The notes under the pieces were generated by a model that worked only from the letters and a program-made list of their open reading frames with translations, was not told the origin of the DNA and did no database searches. From Clostridia bacterium (GTDB taxonomy: Bacteria; Bacillota; Clostridia; Acetivibrionales; DSM-27016), in contig JAOAIJ010000036.1 of NCBI GenBank assembly GCA_026414765.1, forward strand, positions 1 to 64,000: 64,000 nt of DNA, given 5' to 3'. The number at the start of each line of letters is the position of its first letter. The first letter of the stretch is position 1. Below, one piece after another: positions 35,044 through 43,323 of the stretch. The position numbers and the translations under genes were made by a program.

Positions 35044-36357
35044 ATGAAAGTTTTATACTTTGACTGTTTTTCTGGAATCAGCGGGGATATGACACTTGGT
35101 GCCTTAATTGACCTTGGAGTTGACAAGGAATTGTTTAAAAGTGAGCTGGACAAGCTAAATCTTAGCGGATATGATATCGTTATCGGTAATAAATCCAAGA
35201 ATGGAATAATAGGTACAGATGTAGATGTAATAATAAATGAGGAATATGAGAAACTTCAAGAGAGACTGAAAAGACATGAGGAGCACCAGCATTTGCACAA
35301 ACACGGGCATCCGCATGAGCATTCTCATGAACACGGACATCATCACAAGCACGGACATAGTGAAGATAGTCACCAACATTCACACTCTGCAAGAAATCTG
35401 AAAAGTATAGAAACCATGATAGACTGGAGCGATTTAAATCAAAATGTAAAAGATTTCAGTAAGAGGGTCTTCAGGGAAATTGCAAAAGCTGAAGCTAAAG
35501 TACATAACAAAGATATAAATGAGGTCCATTTTCATGAAGTGGGCGCTATAGATTCCATAGTAGATATAGTGGGAGCAGCAATCTGCCTGGATTTGCTTGG
35601 GATACAGAGAGTGCATTCTTCACCTCTCCATGACGGGCATGGCTTTATTGAATGCCAGCATGGAATCATTCCTGTGCCTGTTCCTGCCGTAATGGAAATG
35701 CTTAAAAACAGCGATATTCCGCTTGTTTCGGAAGATGTTAATACAGAATTGGTTACACCTACGGGAATGGGTATTATCAAATGTTTGTCATCCGGCTTTG
35801 GCAACATGCCTGCAATGACTGTTGAAAAAGTCGGTTACGGTATGGGAAAACGTGAAACAGGTAGATTTAATGCATTAAGAGTTGTAATGGGAACTCTGGT
35901 TGAGAATAAAGGTTCTTCTGATGAAATAACTCTTCTGGAAACAAACATAGATGATATGACTCCGGAAGCTTTGGGCTATACTGCCGAAGCACTTCTGGAA
36001 GCCGGTGCTCTGGATGTGTTTATTACTCCGGTTTATATGAAAAAGAGCAGACCGGCAAGCATACTGTCCGTACTCGTAAACGAAGAAAAAGAAGAGAAGT
36101 TTGTGGATATTATTTTAAGAGAGACCTCCACCCTAGGCATAAGAAAAAGCTCTGTCAAAAGGTACTGCATGGACAGAGAAATGATCGAGGTAGAAACCCA
36201 GTATGGAAAAGCCAGGGTCAAAATAGCTTCCGGATATGGAATCAGAAAAGCAGCACCTGAATATGAGGATTGTAAGGAAATTGCAAAACGTACGGGATTA
36301 CCGTTAAGAGAAGTATATGAACTGGTGATGGAGAAGGCAGGAAAGCATGTTATATAA
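35044..36357 (+). CDS. larC: Nickel insertion protein LarC, single frame
   Basis: The 437-residue protein catalyses CTP-dependent nickel insertion into the pincer nucleotide. Family markers are LYFDCFSGISGDMTLGALID at the N-terminus, EVHFHEVGAIDSIVDIVG near 160 and LETNIDDMTPEALGYTAEAL near 298. A His-rich insertion at about residues 78-114 holds 18 His and probably stores or delivers Ni(II). In Lactiplantibacillus plantarum LarC needs a programmed frameshift (LarC1/LarC2); here one continuous frame encodes both parts. The gene overlaps the next one by 11 bp. Confidence 0.95.
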   Translation: MKVLYFDCFSGISGDMTLGALIDLGVDKELFKSELDKLNLSGYDIVIGNKSKNGIIGTDVDVIINEEYEKLQERLKRHEEHQHLHKHGHPHEHSHEHGHHHKHGHSEDSHQHSHSARNLKSIETMIDWSDLNQNVKDFSKRVFREIAKAEAKVHNKDINEVHFHEVGAIDSIVDIVGAAICLDLLGIQRVHSSPLHDGHGFIECQHGIIPVPVPAVMEMLKNSDIPLVSEDVNTELVTPTGMGIIKCLSSGFGNMPAMTVEKVGYGMGKRETGRFNALRVVMGTLVENKGSSDEITLLETNIDDMTPEALGYTAEALLEAGALDVFITPVYMKKSRPASILSVLVNEEKEEKFVDIILRETSTLGIRKSSVKRYCMDREMIEVETQYGKARVKIASGYGIRKAAPEYEDCKEIAKRTGLPLREVYELVMEKAGKHVI

Positions 36358-37285
36358 CAAGTTTTCGGAATATTTAAGAAAAAGGTATGGCACAAAAGTT
36401 TACAAGCTGCCTGTCAATATCCCTGTTACTTGCCCCAACAGGGATGGCAGATTGAGCAGAAAAGGATGTGTTTTCTGCGGAGAAGAGGGGGCGGGTTTTG
36501 AAAACCTGCCAAATACATTGAGCGTAAAGGCACAATTGGAGCAGAATTCTCAATATATTGGCAAGAATTATAGTGCCGGAAAATTTATTGCATACTTTCA
36601 GAATTATTCAAATACTTACCTTCCACTGGGTTTGTTCCGGGAATATATTGAACAAGCCTGTATGGAAGGTATTGTTGCCATTTATATATCAACAAGACCT
36701 GACTGTGTAAATAACAGCTATCTGGAATTCTTAAAGGATATCAGGGAGAGAAAAAGCATAGACATAGTAATTGAACTGGGTCTGCAAACTGTAAACTATC
36801 ACACTCTGAAGATGCTGAACAGGGGACATCTGCTGGCAGAATATATTGATGCTGCAATAAGAATAAACTCATATGGTATTGACTCTTGTGCGCACTATAT
36901 ACTGGACATACCGATGGATTCTGCGGATGATGTGATAGAGGGAGCCAGAATAATTTCTGCATTGGGAGTAAGGCAGGTAAAATGCCACTCTTTATACTAC
37001 TTGAAAGGGACAGAACTGGGAGATATGTACTCCAGGGGTGAGATAACCCCTCTTTCTGCGGAGGATTTCATTGAAAGGGCAATATCGTTTCTGGAATATC
37101 TTAATCCTGATATAGTTATTCAAAGGCTTATCGGACGCGCCCCGGAAGAGAGAAGCCTGTTCTGCAACTGGGGAACAAGCTGGTGGAAACTGAGGGATAT
37201 GATAGAGGAAAAAATGATAAACGAGGGACGCTATCAGGGGCGGAAATATAACTATCTAAACGGTAAACAGTGTATTTGTAATTAG
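36347..37285 (+). CDS. Radical SAM protein, YhcC/TIGR01212 type
   Basis: The 312-residue protein has the family-specific cluster motif TCPNRDGRLSRKGCVFCGEE near residue 25, then YISTRPDCV near 106, ELGLQTVNYHTLKMLNRGH near 144 and a C-terminal CNWGTSWWKLRD. E. coli YhcC-like proteins are radical SAM enzymes of uncertain substrate. ATG 36347 lies inside the end of larC (11-bp overlap), suggesting coupled translation, although the family is not known to be needed for the nickel cofactor. It ends 16 nt before a convergent gene. Confidence 0.9.
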   Translation: MLYNKFSEYLRKRYGTKVYKLPVNIPVTCPNRDGRLSRKGCVFCGEEGAGFENLPNTLSVKAQLEQNSQYIGKNYSAGKFIAYFQNYSNTYLPLGLFREYIEQACMEGIVAIYISTRPDCVNNSYLEFLKDIRERKSIDIVIELGLQTVNYHTLKMLNRGHLLAEYIDAAIRINSYGIDSCAHYILDIPMDSADDVIEGARIISALGVRQVKCHSLYYLKGTELGDMYSRGEITPLSAEDFIERAISFLEYLNPDIVIQRLIGRAPEERSLFCNWGTSWWKLRDMIEEKMINEGRYQGRKYNYLNGKQCICN

Positions 37286-37301
37286 CTTAGACTGATTCTA
37301 C

Positions 37302-37919
37302 CTATACACCTTTGAGATTTCTTAGAAACCTGTCCTGTTCATCCTTAAGATTCTGAAGATGTCTTTTTACAACATTTTTTGCGTTTAAATTTGGATAAAG
37401 TGATCTTAGTCCGTACTCGATATTGTGCTTACCATTTATTTTCCATATGACCTGTGCTATCAGGAAAATCAAAGAGTTATCTATATACAAGTCAAGCTCA
37501 AGCTCATTTTCAAGCTCAAACTTTGCTTTGGTACAGATCATCATACCATCGGAACTCATATTTCTTATAGTAGCGGTTTCTTTTTTTGAATATCCTTTTA
37601 GCCTTACATCAGCGTATAGAGATACGGGATATCTTTCTGATTTTCTTTTTTCAGCCATTTGTTCGATATTATCTACCTTAAGCTTGATTGCTGCCTGTTT
37701 CGTATTTACTTCATGGAGAGTACAGCTGATATTGTATACTTCTCCTCCGGTTTCAAAGGTCAGGACAATTGGATCACCTTCAAACAGATTGAATATTACA
37801 AATTCTTTTGTCAGCTTGATTGTTATTATGTTTTCTTCAGCTTCAAATACTACACTTTTAAATGGTGATGAACCTGAGTAATGACGTATCGATACTATTT
37901 CTCCTGCCTTAATCTTCAT
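37302..37919 (-). CDS. PilZ-domain c-di-GMP receptor, YcgR-like
   Basis: The 205-residue protein has an N-terminal YcgR-like beta-barrel (about 1-92) and a C-terminal PilZ domain with both c-di-GMP motifs: RKSER (RxxxR) near residue 92 and NMSSDG (N/DxSxxG) near 120. Such proteins bind cyclic di-GMP and modulate motility or surface behaviour. There is no signal peptide. AAGGAG lies 8 nt before the ATG on the minus strand. It stands alone between convergent YhcC and divergent guaA. Confidence 0.9.
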   Translation of the reverse strand: MKIKAGEIVSIRHYSGSSPFKSVVFEAEENIITIKLTKEFVIFNLFEGDPIVLTFETGGEVYNISCTLHEVNTKQAAIKLKVDNIEQMAEKRKSERYPVSLYADVRLKGYSKKETATIRNMSSDGMMICTKAKFELENELELDLYIDNSLIFLIAQVIWKINGKHNIEYGLRSLYPNLNAKNVVKRHLQNLKDEQDRFLRNLKGV

Positions 37920-38082
37920 AAGGGAGTCTCCTTGTATATGTTGTTATCCGCAGACTGACCAGCACAACAGATTAGTTTAATTATACACTTAATTGACCAG
38001 GATTTAAAACAGAATTATTATCAGGCTAGGTTATCCCTTCCGCTGTCATATCTTCAGAATGAAAAATTCGGGTAAAAACATT

Positions 38083-38111
38083 TTGCAATATGTAATAAAT
38101 TCTTATATAAT
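38083..38111 (+). promoter_or_regulatory. Promoter of guaA
   Basis: TTGCAA (38083-38088), a 17-bp spacer and TATAAT (38106-38111) lie about 85 bp before the guaA start. No purine riboswitch core could be recognised in the short leader. Confidence 0.75.
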
Positions 38112-38194
38112 ATATCATTATCAGCAAAAATCCGAACATTTTTTTAAAAATCCGGTTTTTTGTTAGGAAAAATACGTAGCAAGGAGTTGTTATT

Positions 38195-39730
38195 TTGAAA
38201 CACGAACTAATACTTGTCATCGATTTTGGAGCTCAATACAATCAGTTGATTGCAAGGAGGGTAAGGGAAGCAAACGTTTATTGTGAAGTAATACCCTATA
38301 CTACTTCTTTAGATAAAATCAAAGCAATGAATCCTAAGGGAATCATTTTCACAGGCGGACAGGCATCAGTCCTTGACCCTAATGCACCATTCTGTGATAA
38401 GGGCGTTTATGACCTTGGTGTACCCATTCTCGGCATATGCTACGGGATGCAGCTTATGAGCGTCATGCTCGGTGGAAATGTAGAGAGAGCAAATCAGAGA
38501 GAATATGGTAAAGTGGATATAAAACTGAGTACTGAAAGCAAACTGATGAATGGTGTTGAATGTGATACTACATGCTGGATGAGTCATACATATCATGTAA
38601 ACAGGCTACCTGAAGGATTTAAGGCTGTTGCGAACTCAGGCAATTGTCCTATTGCTGCAATGGAAAATGAAAACAGGAAATTTTACGGAGTTCAGTTCCA
38701 TCCTGAGGTTGAGCATACACCAAGGGGGAAGGATTTGCTCAGAAACTTCCTTTACAATATTTGTGAATGCTCTGGCGACTGGAAGATGTCTTCTTTCGCT
38801 GAGGAGTCAATAAAGGCAATAAAAGAAAAGGTTGGGGATAAAAAAGTGCTCTGTGCCCTTTCTGGTGGTGTGGATTCATCTGTAGCCGCGGTAATGATTC
38901 ACAAGGCTATAGGAAAACAACTGACCTGTATTTTTGTCGATCACGGTTTGTTGAGAAAGTATGAAGGGGACCAGGTAGAACAGGTATTCAAGGAACAGTT
39001 TGACATAAATATGATTAGAGTAAATGCAGAAGACAGATTTCTTTCAAGGCTTGCCGGGGTAAGTGATCCTGAAACTAAAAGAAAGATAATCGGCGAAGAA
39101 TTTATAAGAGTTTTTGAGGATGAAGCTAAAAAGATCGGAAAAGTTGACTTCCTGGTACAGGGAACGATATATCCGGATGTGATTGAAAGCGGCGCAGGAA
39201 ATGCAGCGGTAATCAAGAGTCACCATAACGTAGGGGGATTGCCAGATCATGTGGATTTCAAAGAGATTATCGAACCGCTTCGCAATCTGTTTAAAGATGA
39301 AGTGAGAAAAGTAGGTGAAGAACTCGGCATACCTGAAGAGCTAGTATGGAGACAGCCGTTTCCCGGCCCTGGATTGGCAATAAGGATAATAGGAGAGATT
39401 ACAAAAGACAAGCTGGAGATTTTGAGGGATTCGGATCATGTATTCAGAGAAGAGATTGCAAATGCAGGTCTTGCAAGAAAGATAAATCAATACTTTACTG
39501 TTCTGACCGGTATGAGAAGTGTAGGGGTAATGGGCGATGAACGTACTTATGATTATACTCTGGCTCTAAGGGCTGTTACTACTACAGACTTTATGACGGC
39601 AGACTGGGCAAGGATTCCTTATGATATCCTTGAAAAAATTTCCAACAGAATAGTTAATGAAGTAAAACATATAAATAGGATTGTGTATGACGTGACCAGC
39701 AAACCACCTGCAACGATAGAGTGGGAGTAA
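38195..39730 (+). CDS. guaA: GMP synthase (glutamine-hydrolysing)
   Basis: The full-length 511-residue enzyme has a class I glutamine amidotransferase domain with catalytic Cys in GICYGMQLM near residue 86 and HPEV near 172, an ATP-pyrophosphatase domain with [10 protein letters not shown] near 226, and the C-terminal dimerisation domain ending PPATIEWE. It converts XMP to GMP in the cytoplasm. The start is TTG 38195, 8 nt after AAGGAG. The AEC transporter gene begins 34 nt later and may be co-transcribed. Confidence 0.97.
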   Translation: MKHELILVIDFGAQYNQLIARRVREANVYCEVIPYTTSLDKIKAMNPKGIIFTGGQASVLDPNAPFCDKGVYDLGVPILGICYGMQLMSVMLGGNVERANQREYGKVDIKLSTESKLMNGVECDTTCWMSHTYHVNRLPEGFKAVANSGNCPIAAMENENRKFYGVQFHPEVEHTPRGKDLLRNFLYNICECSGDWKMSSFAEESIKAIKEKVGDKKVLCALSGGVDSSVAAVMIHKAIGKQLTCIFVDHGLLRKYEGDQVEQVFKEQFDINMIRVNAEDRFLSRLAGVSDPETKRKIIGEEFIRVFEDEAKKIGKVDFLVQGTIYPDVIESGAGNAAVIKSHHNVGGLPDHVDFKEIIEPLRNLFKDEVRKVGEELGIPEELVWRQPFPGPGLAIRIIGEITKDKLEILRDSDHVFREEIANAGLARKINQYFTVLTGMRSVGVMGDERTYDYTLALRAVTTTDFMTADWARIPYDILEKISNRIVNEVKHINRIVYDVTSKPPATIEWE

Positions 39731-39764
39731 AACAGTTGACAGTTTCTTAGATGGAGTGACTTAG

Positions 39765-40754
39765 ATGCAGCCGGCGGATATAGCAGTAATAAAACAAATA
39801 ATAATACTGACACTACTGGGTTTGACAGGTTTTGCAGCAGGTAGGACAAAGTATCTGCCGGACAATTCCGGTGTTATCCTTTCAAGAGTTGTGATAAAAC
39901 TTACAGCACCACTTTTGATAATAACAAAAATGTCCGAGTATTCTTTTGGAAGCGATACTCTGAAAAACGGATTCTGGATACTTGCTTCCGGGGTTTTCTT
40001 TATACTTATTGCCGGGCTGCTGGGGTGGGGAGCCAGTCATGTTCTGAATCTGCAAAGTACTTCTTCGAATGTATATAAGATGCTTTCCATGTTTGGAAAT
40101 GTAATATTTATGGCTTATCCGCTTCTAAGCGCGATATATCCTGAAAAGGGCATAGTATATGCAATATTTTTTAATATTGCTAATGATCTTGTCTTGTGGA
40201 CACTGGGGATATTTCTCGTAAACAGGCATGTTGCTAAAAGCTGGAAGGACAATATTAAACACCTGATAAACGGGAATACAATAGCGTTCGGTATTGGCGT
40301 GCTTTTTATAGTCATCAATTTGCAGGATCTGATTCAGAAACACAGTATGGCAAAGCGCGTATATTCAATACTTTTTGATACATTCAGCCCCCTCGGGCAT
40401 ACTACTATTTACCTTTCAATGCTGTTTATAGGATTGATACTTTCGGAAATAAAAATAGGTAATATATCGGATATAGTAAAAAGGTACCCTTTGTTCGTAT
40501 TAGCGGCACTGAAGCTTCTGGTCGTTCCTTTTATAGCTATGGCTGTGCTTTATGCGGCAGGGGATATTCTAAGTCCCATGGTAAAGTCAATTATTGTCCT
40601 GCAGCTGGCAATGCCATGTGGTACGATTGTATCCGCTCTTGCTTCACAGTATAATTCTGATTACAGATTTGCAACAGAGGGTGTGTTTGTTACAACAATT
40701 CTGTCTATAGTCACTCTTCCATTAGTGGCACATCTGACTCAAATATTCGGCTAA
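39765..40754 (+). CDS. AEC-family (auxin efflux carrier-like) transporter
   Basis: The 329-residue membrane protein has about ten predicted segments. The segment LSRVVIKLTAPLLIITKMSE near residue 36 and a C-terminal half containing LQLAMPCGTIVSALASQYNS near 280 are typical of the membrane transport protein (Mem_trans) family. Bacterial members export or import organic acids or amino acids; the substrate here is unknown. It follows guaA by 34 nt and is closed by a terminator at 40814-40862. ATGGAGTGA precedes ATG 39765. Confidence 0.88.
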   Translation: MQPADIAVIKQIIILTLLGLTGFAAGRTKYLPDNSGVILSRVVIKLTAPLLIITKMSEYSFGSDTLKNGFWILASGVFFILIAGLLGWGASHVLNLQSTSSNVYKMLSMFGNVIFMAYPLLSAIYPEKGIVYAIFFNIANDLVLWTLGIFLVNRHVAKSWKDNIKHLINGNTIAFGIGVLFIVINLQDLIQKHSMAKRVYSILFDTFSPLGHTTIYLSMLFIGLILSEIKIGNISDIVKRYPLFVLAALKLLVVPFIAMAVLYAAGDILSPMVKSIIVLQLAMPCGTIVSALASQYNSDYRFATEGVFVTTILSIVTLPLVAHLTQIFG

Positions 40755-40813
40755 ATGCCGGATAATTTTATTATTAATAGTCATAAATTCATAAAAAGTA
40801 GCAATAAAATATA

Positions 40814-40863
40814 AAAAACACGAATATTAATATTGTATAAATAAATAATGTTCGTGTTTTTTG
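40814..40863 (+). terminator. Terminator after AEC gene
   Basis: AAAAAACACGAA (40814-40825) pairs with TTCGTGTTTTTT around an AT-rich loop and ends in a T-run. Confidence 0.8.
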
Positions 40864-40873
40864 CTATCTTTCA

Positions 40874-40903
40874 TTGACAAACCATGATAGAATTTGATAC
40901 TAT
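40874..40903 (+). promoter_or_regulatory. Promoter of the purine permease gene
   Basis: TTGACA (40874-40879), an 18-bp spacer and TACTAT (40898-40903) predict a transcript with a leader of roughly 230 nt before the permease start. Confidence 0.65.
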
Positions 40904-40996
40904 ATTTTATGTAAAAAGGCAGGATGGAATTAAAGAAAAAATGTATCCCAATAATCGAAAAGTCACAGAATAATTACAGCAATGTATGAAGTAAGG

Positions 40997-41069
40997 TAGC
41001 GTTTACTTTTATGGCTTGACCGGGAAGGGAAACCTGACCGTTTATAGAAAAAACTGAGTCGTTATGCTA
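40997..41069 (+). promoter_or_regulatory. Structured leader, possible riboswitch
   Basis: TAGCGT (40997-41002) can pair with ATGCTA (41064-41069), and GGCTT (41013-41017) with GAGTC (41056-41060). Inside, 41021-41040 reads as CGG, GA, AGG, a GAAA tetraloop, CCT, GA, CCG: a hairpin with a tandem G-A internal loop. The long leader and purine-permease gene suggest ligand control, but it does not match the classical purine riboswitch and I cannot assign a class. Confidence 0.45.
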
Positions 41070-41138
41070 AGAATAAAGGCAAAGTTTTTTGTACATAACA
41101 AGCAAAACCAAATAATTTTCAGGAGGGGTAAGTTTTTT

Positions 41139-42518
41139 ATGGACAAATTTTTCAAGCTCAAAGAACACGGCACCAATGTCAAAACAGAAGTTGTTGCAGG
41201 TTTGACCACATTTGTCACCATGGCGTACATAATTTTTGTTAACCCATCTATACTTTCAGCTACCGGTATGAATGCGGGAGCCGTAACAGTAGCAACAATT
41301 CTCGCAGCTGCACTGGCAACCTTTATTATGGGATTCATTGCAAATGTTCCTTATGCCTTGGCTCCAGGTATGGGTCTTAATGCATTTTTTGCATTTGCAG
41401 TATGTCTCGGGCCACTGAAGATGCCATGGCAGCAGGCTTTGGCAATAGTATTTATTTGTGGTATCATCAATATAATAATAACTGTAACGAGAATAAGGAA
41501 ATCAATAATACTGGCAATACCTGAGTCACTCCAATATGCCATAAGCGGCGGCATAGGTCTTTTTATCGCATATATTGGTTTTATGGACGGCTTTTTGCTT
41601 CAGTTTACACCGCAAGGTAAGGCTGATGCTATAGGGAATTTCGAAAAGGTAGTTCCTGCGCTTGTTAACTTTTCAAGGCCGGAATCTGTATTAACACTTA
41701 TAGGTCTTGGTATTATAGTTGTATTAATGCTTCTTAAAGTAAAAGGATCAATTCTGATAGGAGTTGTAGCAACAACATTGATAGGAATCCCTATGGGTGT
41801 TACAGATGTTTCTGTTTTTGAATCCTTTAAATTTGCAGTGCCTGATTTGTCGCCTACACTGTTAAAGCTTGATTTTGCCGGATTATTTGGTGATGCATCG
41901 CGCCTTCCTACCATATTGACTCTCATACTTGCATTCAGTCTTGCCGATACATTCGATACTATAGGAACATTCCTTGGAACAGGTAGAAAAACCGGAATAT
42001 TCGACAATAAGGATGAAGAGTCTCTCAATAAGGGAAAAGGCTTCTCCTCAAAACTTGATAAAGCTTTATTTGCAGATGCAACAGCAACTTCAGTAGGTGC
42101 TCTTCTAGGAACAAGTAATACTACAACCTATATCGAAAGTGCTTCAGGTATATCTGCAGGAGGTAGGACAGGTTTGACTTCCGTCGTTACAGGTATTGCG
42201 TTCCTGTTAATGCTGTTTATATCGCCTTTCGCTGTTATAGTTCCATGGTCTGCAACTGCTCCGGCATTAATTGTTGTGGGTATATTAATGATGGAATCCA
42301 TAGCAAAGGTAAAATGGGATGACTTTGAAGATGCTGCTTCAGCTTTCTTCACAGCTGTAATTATGCCGTTTACATATAGTATTGCAAACGGTGTTGCTGC
42401 CGGATTCTTATTCTATGTAATAGTTAAGATTGTTAAAGGAAAAGCAAAAGAAGTTCATCCGATAATGTATATAGTAACTGCATTGTTTATCCTAAATTTT
42501 GTGATAAATGCACTGTAG
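41139..42518 (+). CDS. NCS2-family purine permease (PbuG/AzgA-like)
   Basis: The 459-residue membrane protein has about twelve predicted segments. The N-terminus KTEVVAGLTTFVTMAYIIFV, the region ALAPGMGLNAFFAF near 77, and ADTFDTIGTFLGTGRKTG near 270 identify the AzgA/PbuG branch, which imports guanine, hypoxanthine or adenine with protons. ATG 41139 follows AGGAGGGG; the open frame from 41064 lies in the leader. A terminator ends the gene and the purE operon follows, so purine salvage and synthesis are adjacent. Confidence 0.93.
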   Translation: MDKFFKLKEHGTNVKTEVVAGLTTFVTMAYIIFVNPSILSATGMNAGAVTVATILAAALATFIMGFIANVPYALAPGMGLNAFFAFAVCLGPLKMPWQQALAIVFICGIINIIITVTRIRKSIILAIPESLQYAISGGIGLFIAYIGFMDGFLLQFTPQGKADAIGNFEKVVPALVNFSRPESVLTLIGLGIIVVLMLLKVKGSILIGVVATTLIGIPMGVTDVSVFESFKFAVPDLSPTLLKLDFAGLFGDASRLPTILTLILAFSLADTFDTIGTFLGTGRKTGIFDNKDEESLNKGKGFSSKLDKALFADATATSVGALLGTSNTTTYIESASGISAGGRTGLTSVVTGIAFLLMLFISPFAVIVPWSATAPALIVVGILMMESIAKVKWDDFEDAASAFFTAVIMPFTYSIANGVAAGFLFYVIVKIVKGKAKEVHPIMYIVTALFILNFVINAL

Positions 42519-42535
42519 TCTGAAAACGATTAATA

Positions 42536-42571
42536 CTGAAGTCCGACTGAAAAGCCGGGCTTCAGATTTTT
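42536..42571 (+). terminator. Terminator after purine permease gene
   Basis: CTGAAGTCCG (42536-42545) pairs with CGGGCTTCAG (42556-42565), with one wobble, followed by ATTTTT. The right arm is shared with the longer hairpin at 42558-42633, so the two structures exclude each other. Confidence 0.75.
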
Positions 42572-42633
42572 AAGCCCTAATTTCATATTTCTTAAGGATT
42601 ATCGGCGATGTCAGGGTTTAAAAATCTGAAGCC
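42558..42633 (+). promoter_or_regulatory. 21-bp hairpin competing with terminator, before purE
   Basis: Bases 42558-42578 pair with 42613-42633 over 21 consecutive positions (one G-T wobble), leaving a 34-nt loop. Its left arm overlaps the terminator's right arm. This could be an antiterminator that lets transcription run into purE, or only a long inverted repeat. Confidence 0.5.
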
Positions 42634-42703
42634 ATTTGCCAAGCACTAAATTTATAAATTCGAGTTTCACAATATATTTAAAAATTCAGGAGGAGTTGGA
42701 GTT

Positions 42704-43297
42704 ATGGATAAAAAAACTAAAAGCCCACAAAAAGCAAAGGAAAATCCTAAAATGCAAAATAACACAAAGACAATACAGGGGGCAGCAGAAAAAGAATCTG
42801 CTCTGAAAGTTGCGATAATTATGGGAAGCGATTCCGATTTCCCAACGCTGAAGAGCGGTATAAAATTACTAAAGGAATTTGGTGTCGAAGTTGAGGTCAT
42901 GGTTTGTTCTGCTCACAGAACGCCCGAAAAGGCTGCTGAATTTGCTAAAAATGCGGAAAAGAACGGAATAGGAGTTATAATAGCTGCAGCTGGAAAAGCA
43001 GCACACCTTCCGGGAGTTCTTGCTGCATTTACTCCACTGCCTGTTATAGGAATTCCGGTCAAATCTTCTACAATGGATGGACTTGACTCACTGCTATCTA
43101 TAGTGCAGATGCCAAGTGGTATTCCGGTAGCTACTGTTGCGATTGACGGCGCAGACAATGCTGCACTGTTGGCAGTTCAGATATTGTCAACTGCAAACGC
43201 CGGTTTAAGAACTAAAATGAAAGAGTATAAGAATAAACTGGCTAAAAAAGTTGAGGAAAAAAATAAAGACCTGCAGGAAAAATTGAAGGAAATCTAG
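42704..43297 (+). CDS. purE: N5-CAIR mutase PurE
   Basis: The 197-residue protein comprises a class I PurE domain (about 38-180) with IIMGSDSDFPTLKSG near 45, VCSAHRTPEKAAEFA near 71 and AAAGKAAHLPGVLAAFTPLP near 98. It interconverts N5-carboxyaminoimidazole ribonucleotide and CAIR. Two features are unusual: a charged, Lys/Gln-rich N-terminal extension of about 35 residues and a Lys-rich C-terminal helix (about 180-197). CAGGAGGAG supports ATG 42704. It opens the pur operon; purK and purC are not adjacent. Confidence 0.93.
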   Translation: MDKKTKSPQKAKENPKMQNNTKTIQGAAEKESALKVAIIMGSDSDFPTLKSGIKLLKEFGVEVEVMVCSAHRTPEKAAEFAKNAEKNGIGVIIAAAGKAAHLPGVLAAFTPLPVIGIPVKSSTMDGLDSLLSIVQMPSGIPVATVAIDGADNAALLAVQILSTANAGLRTKMKEYKNKLAKKVEEKNKDLQEKLKEI

Positions 43298-43323
43298 TTT
43301 GTGACAACCAAGCGGAGGATGAT

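Noticed and set aside
35275-35385. Histidine repeats in larC as a short tandem repeat or frame error
   Set aside because: The frame stays open and conserved LarC motifs continue on both sides; His-rich segments are consistent with nickel handling.
37423-37881. 152-codon frame antisense to the PilZ gene
   Set aside because: The minus-strand protein has both PilZ c-di-GMP motifs and a good ribosome site; the plus-strand frame is its shadow.
37920-38194. Possible purine riboswitch before guaA
   Set aside because: A promoter is present but no conserved riboswitch core or terminator/antiterminator pair is recognisable; AAAAATCCG occurs as a direct repeat, not a hairpin.
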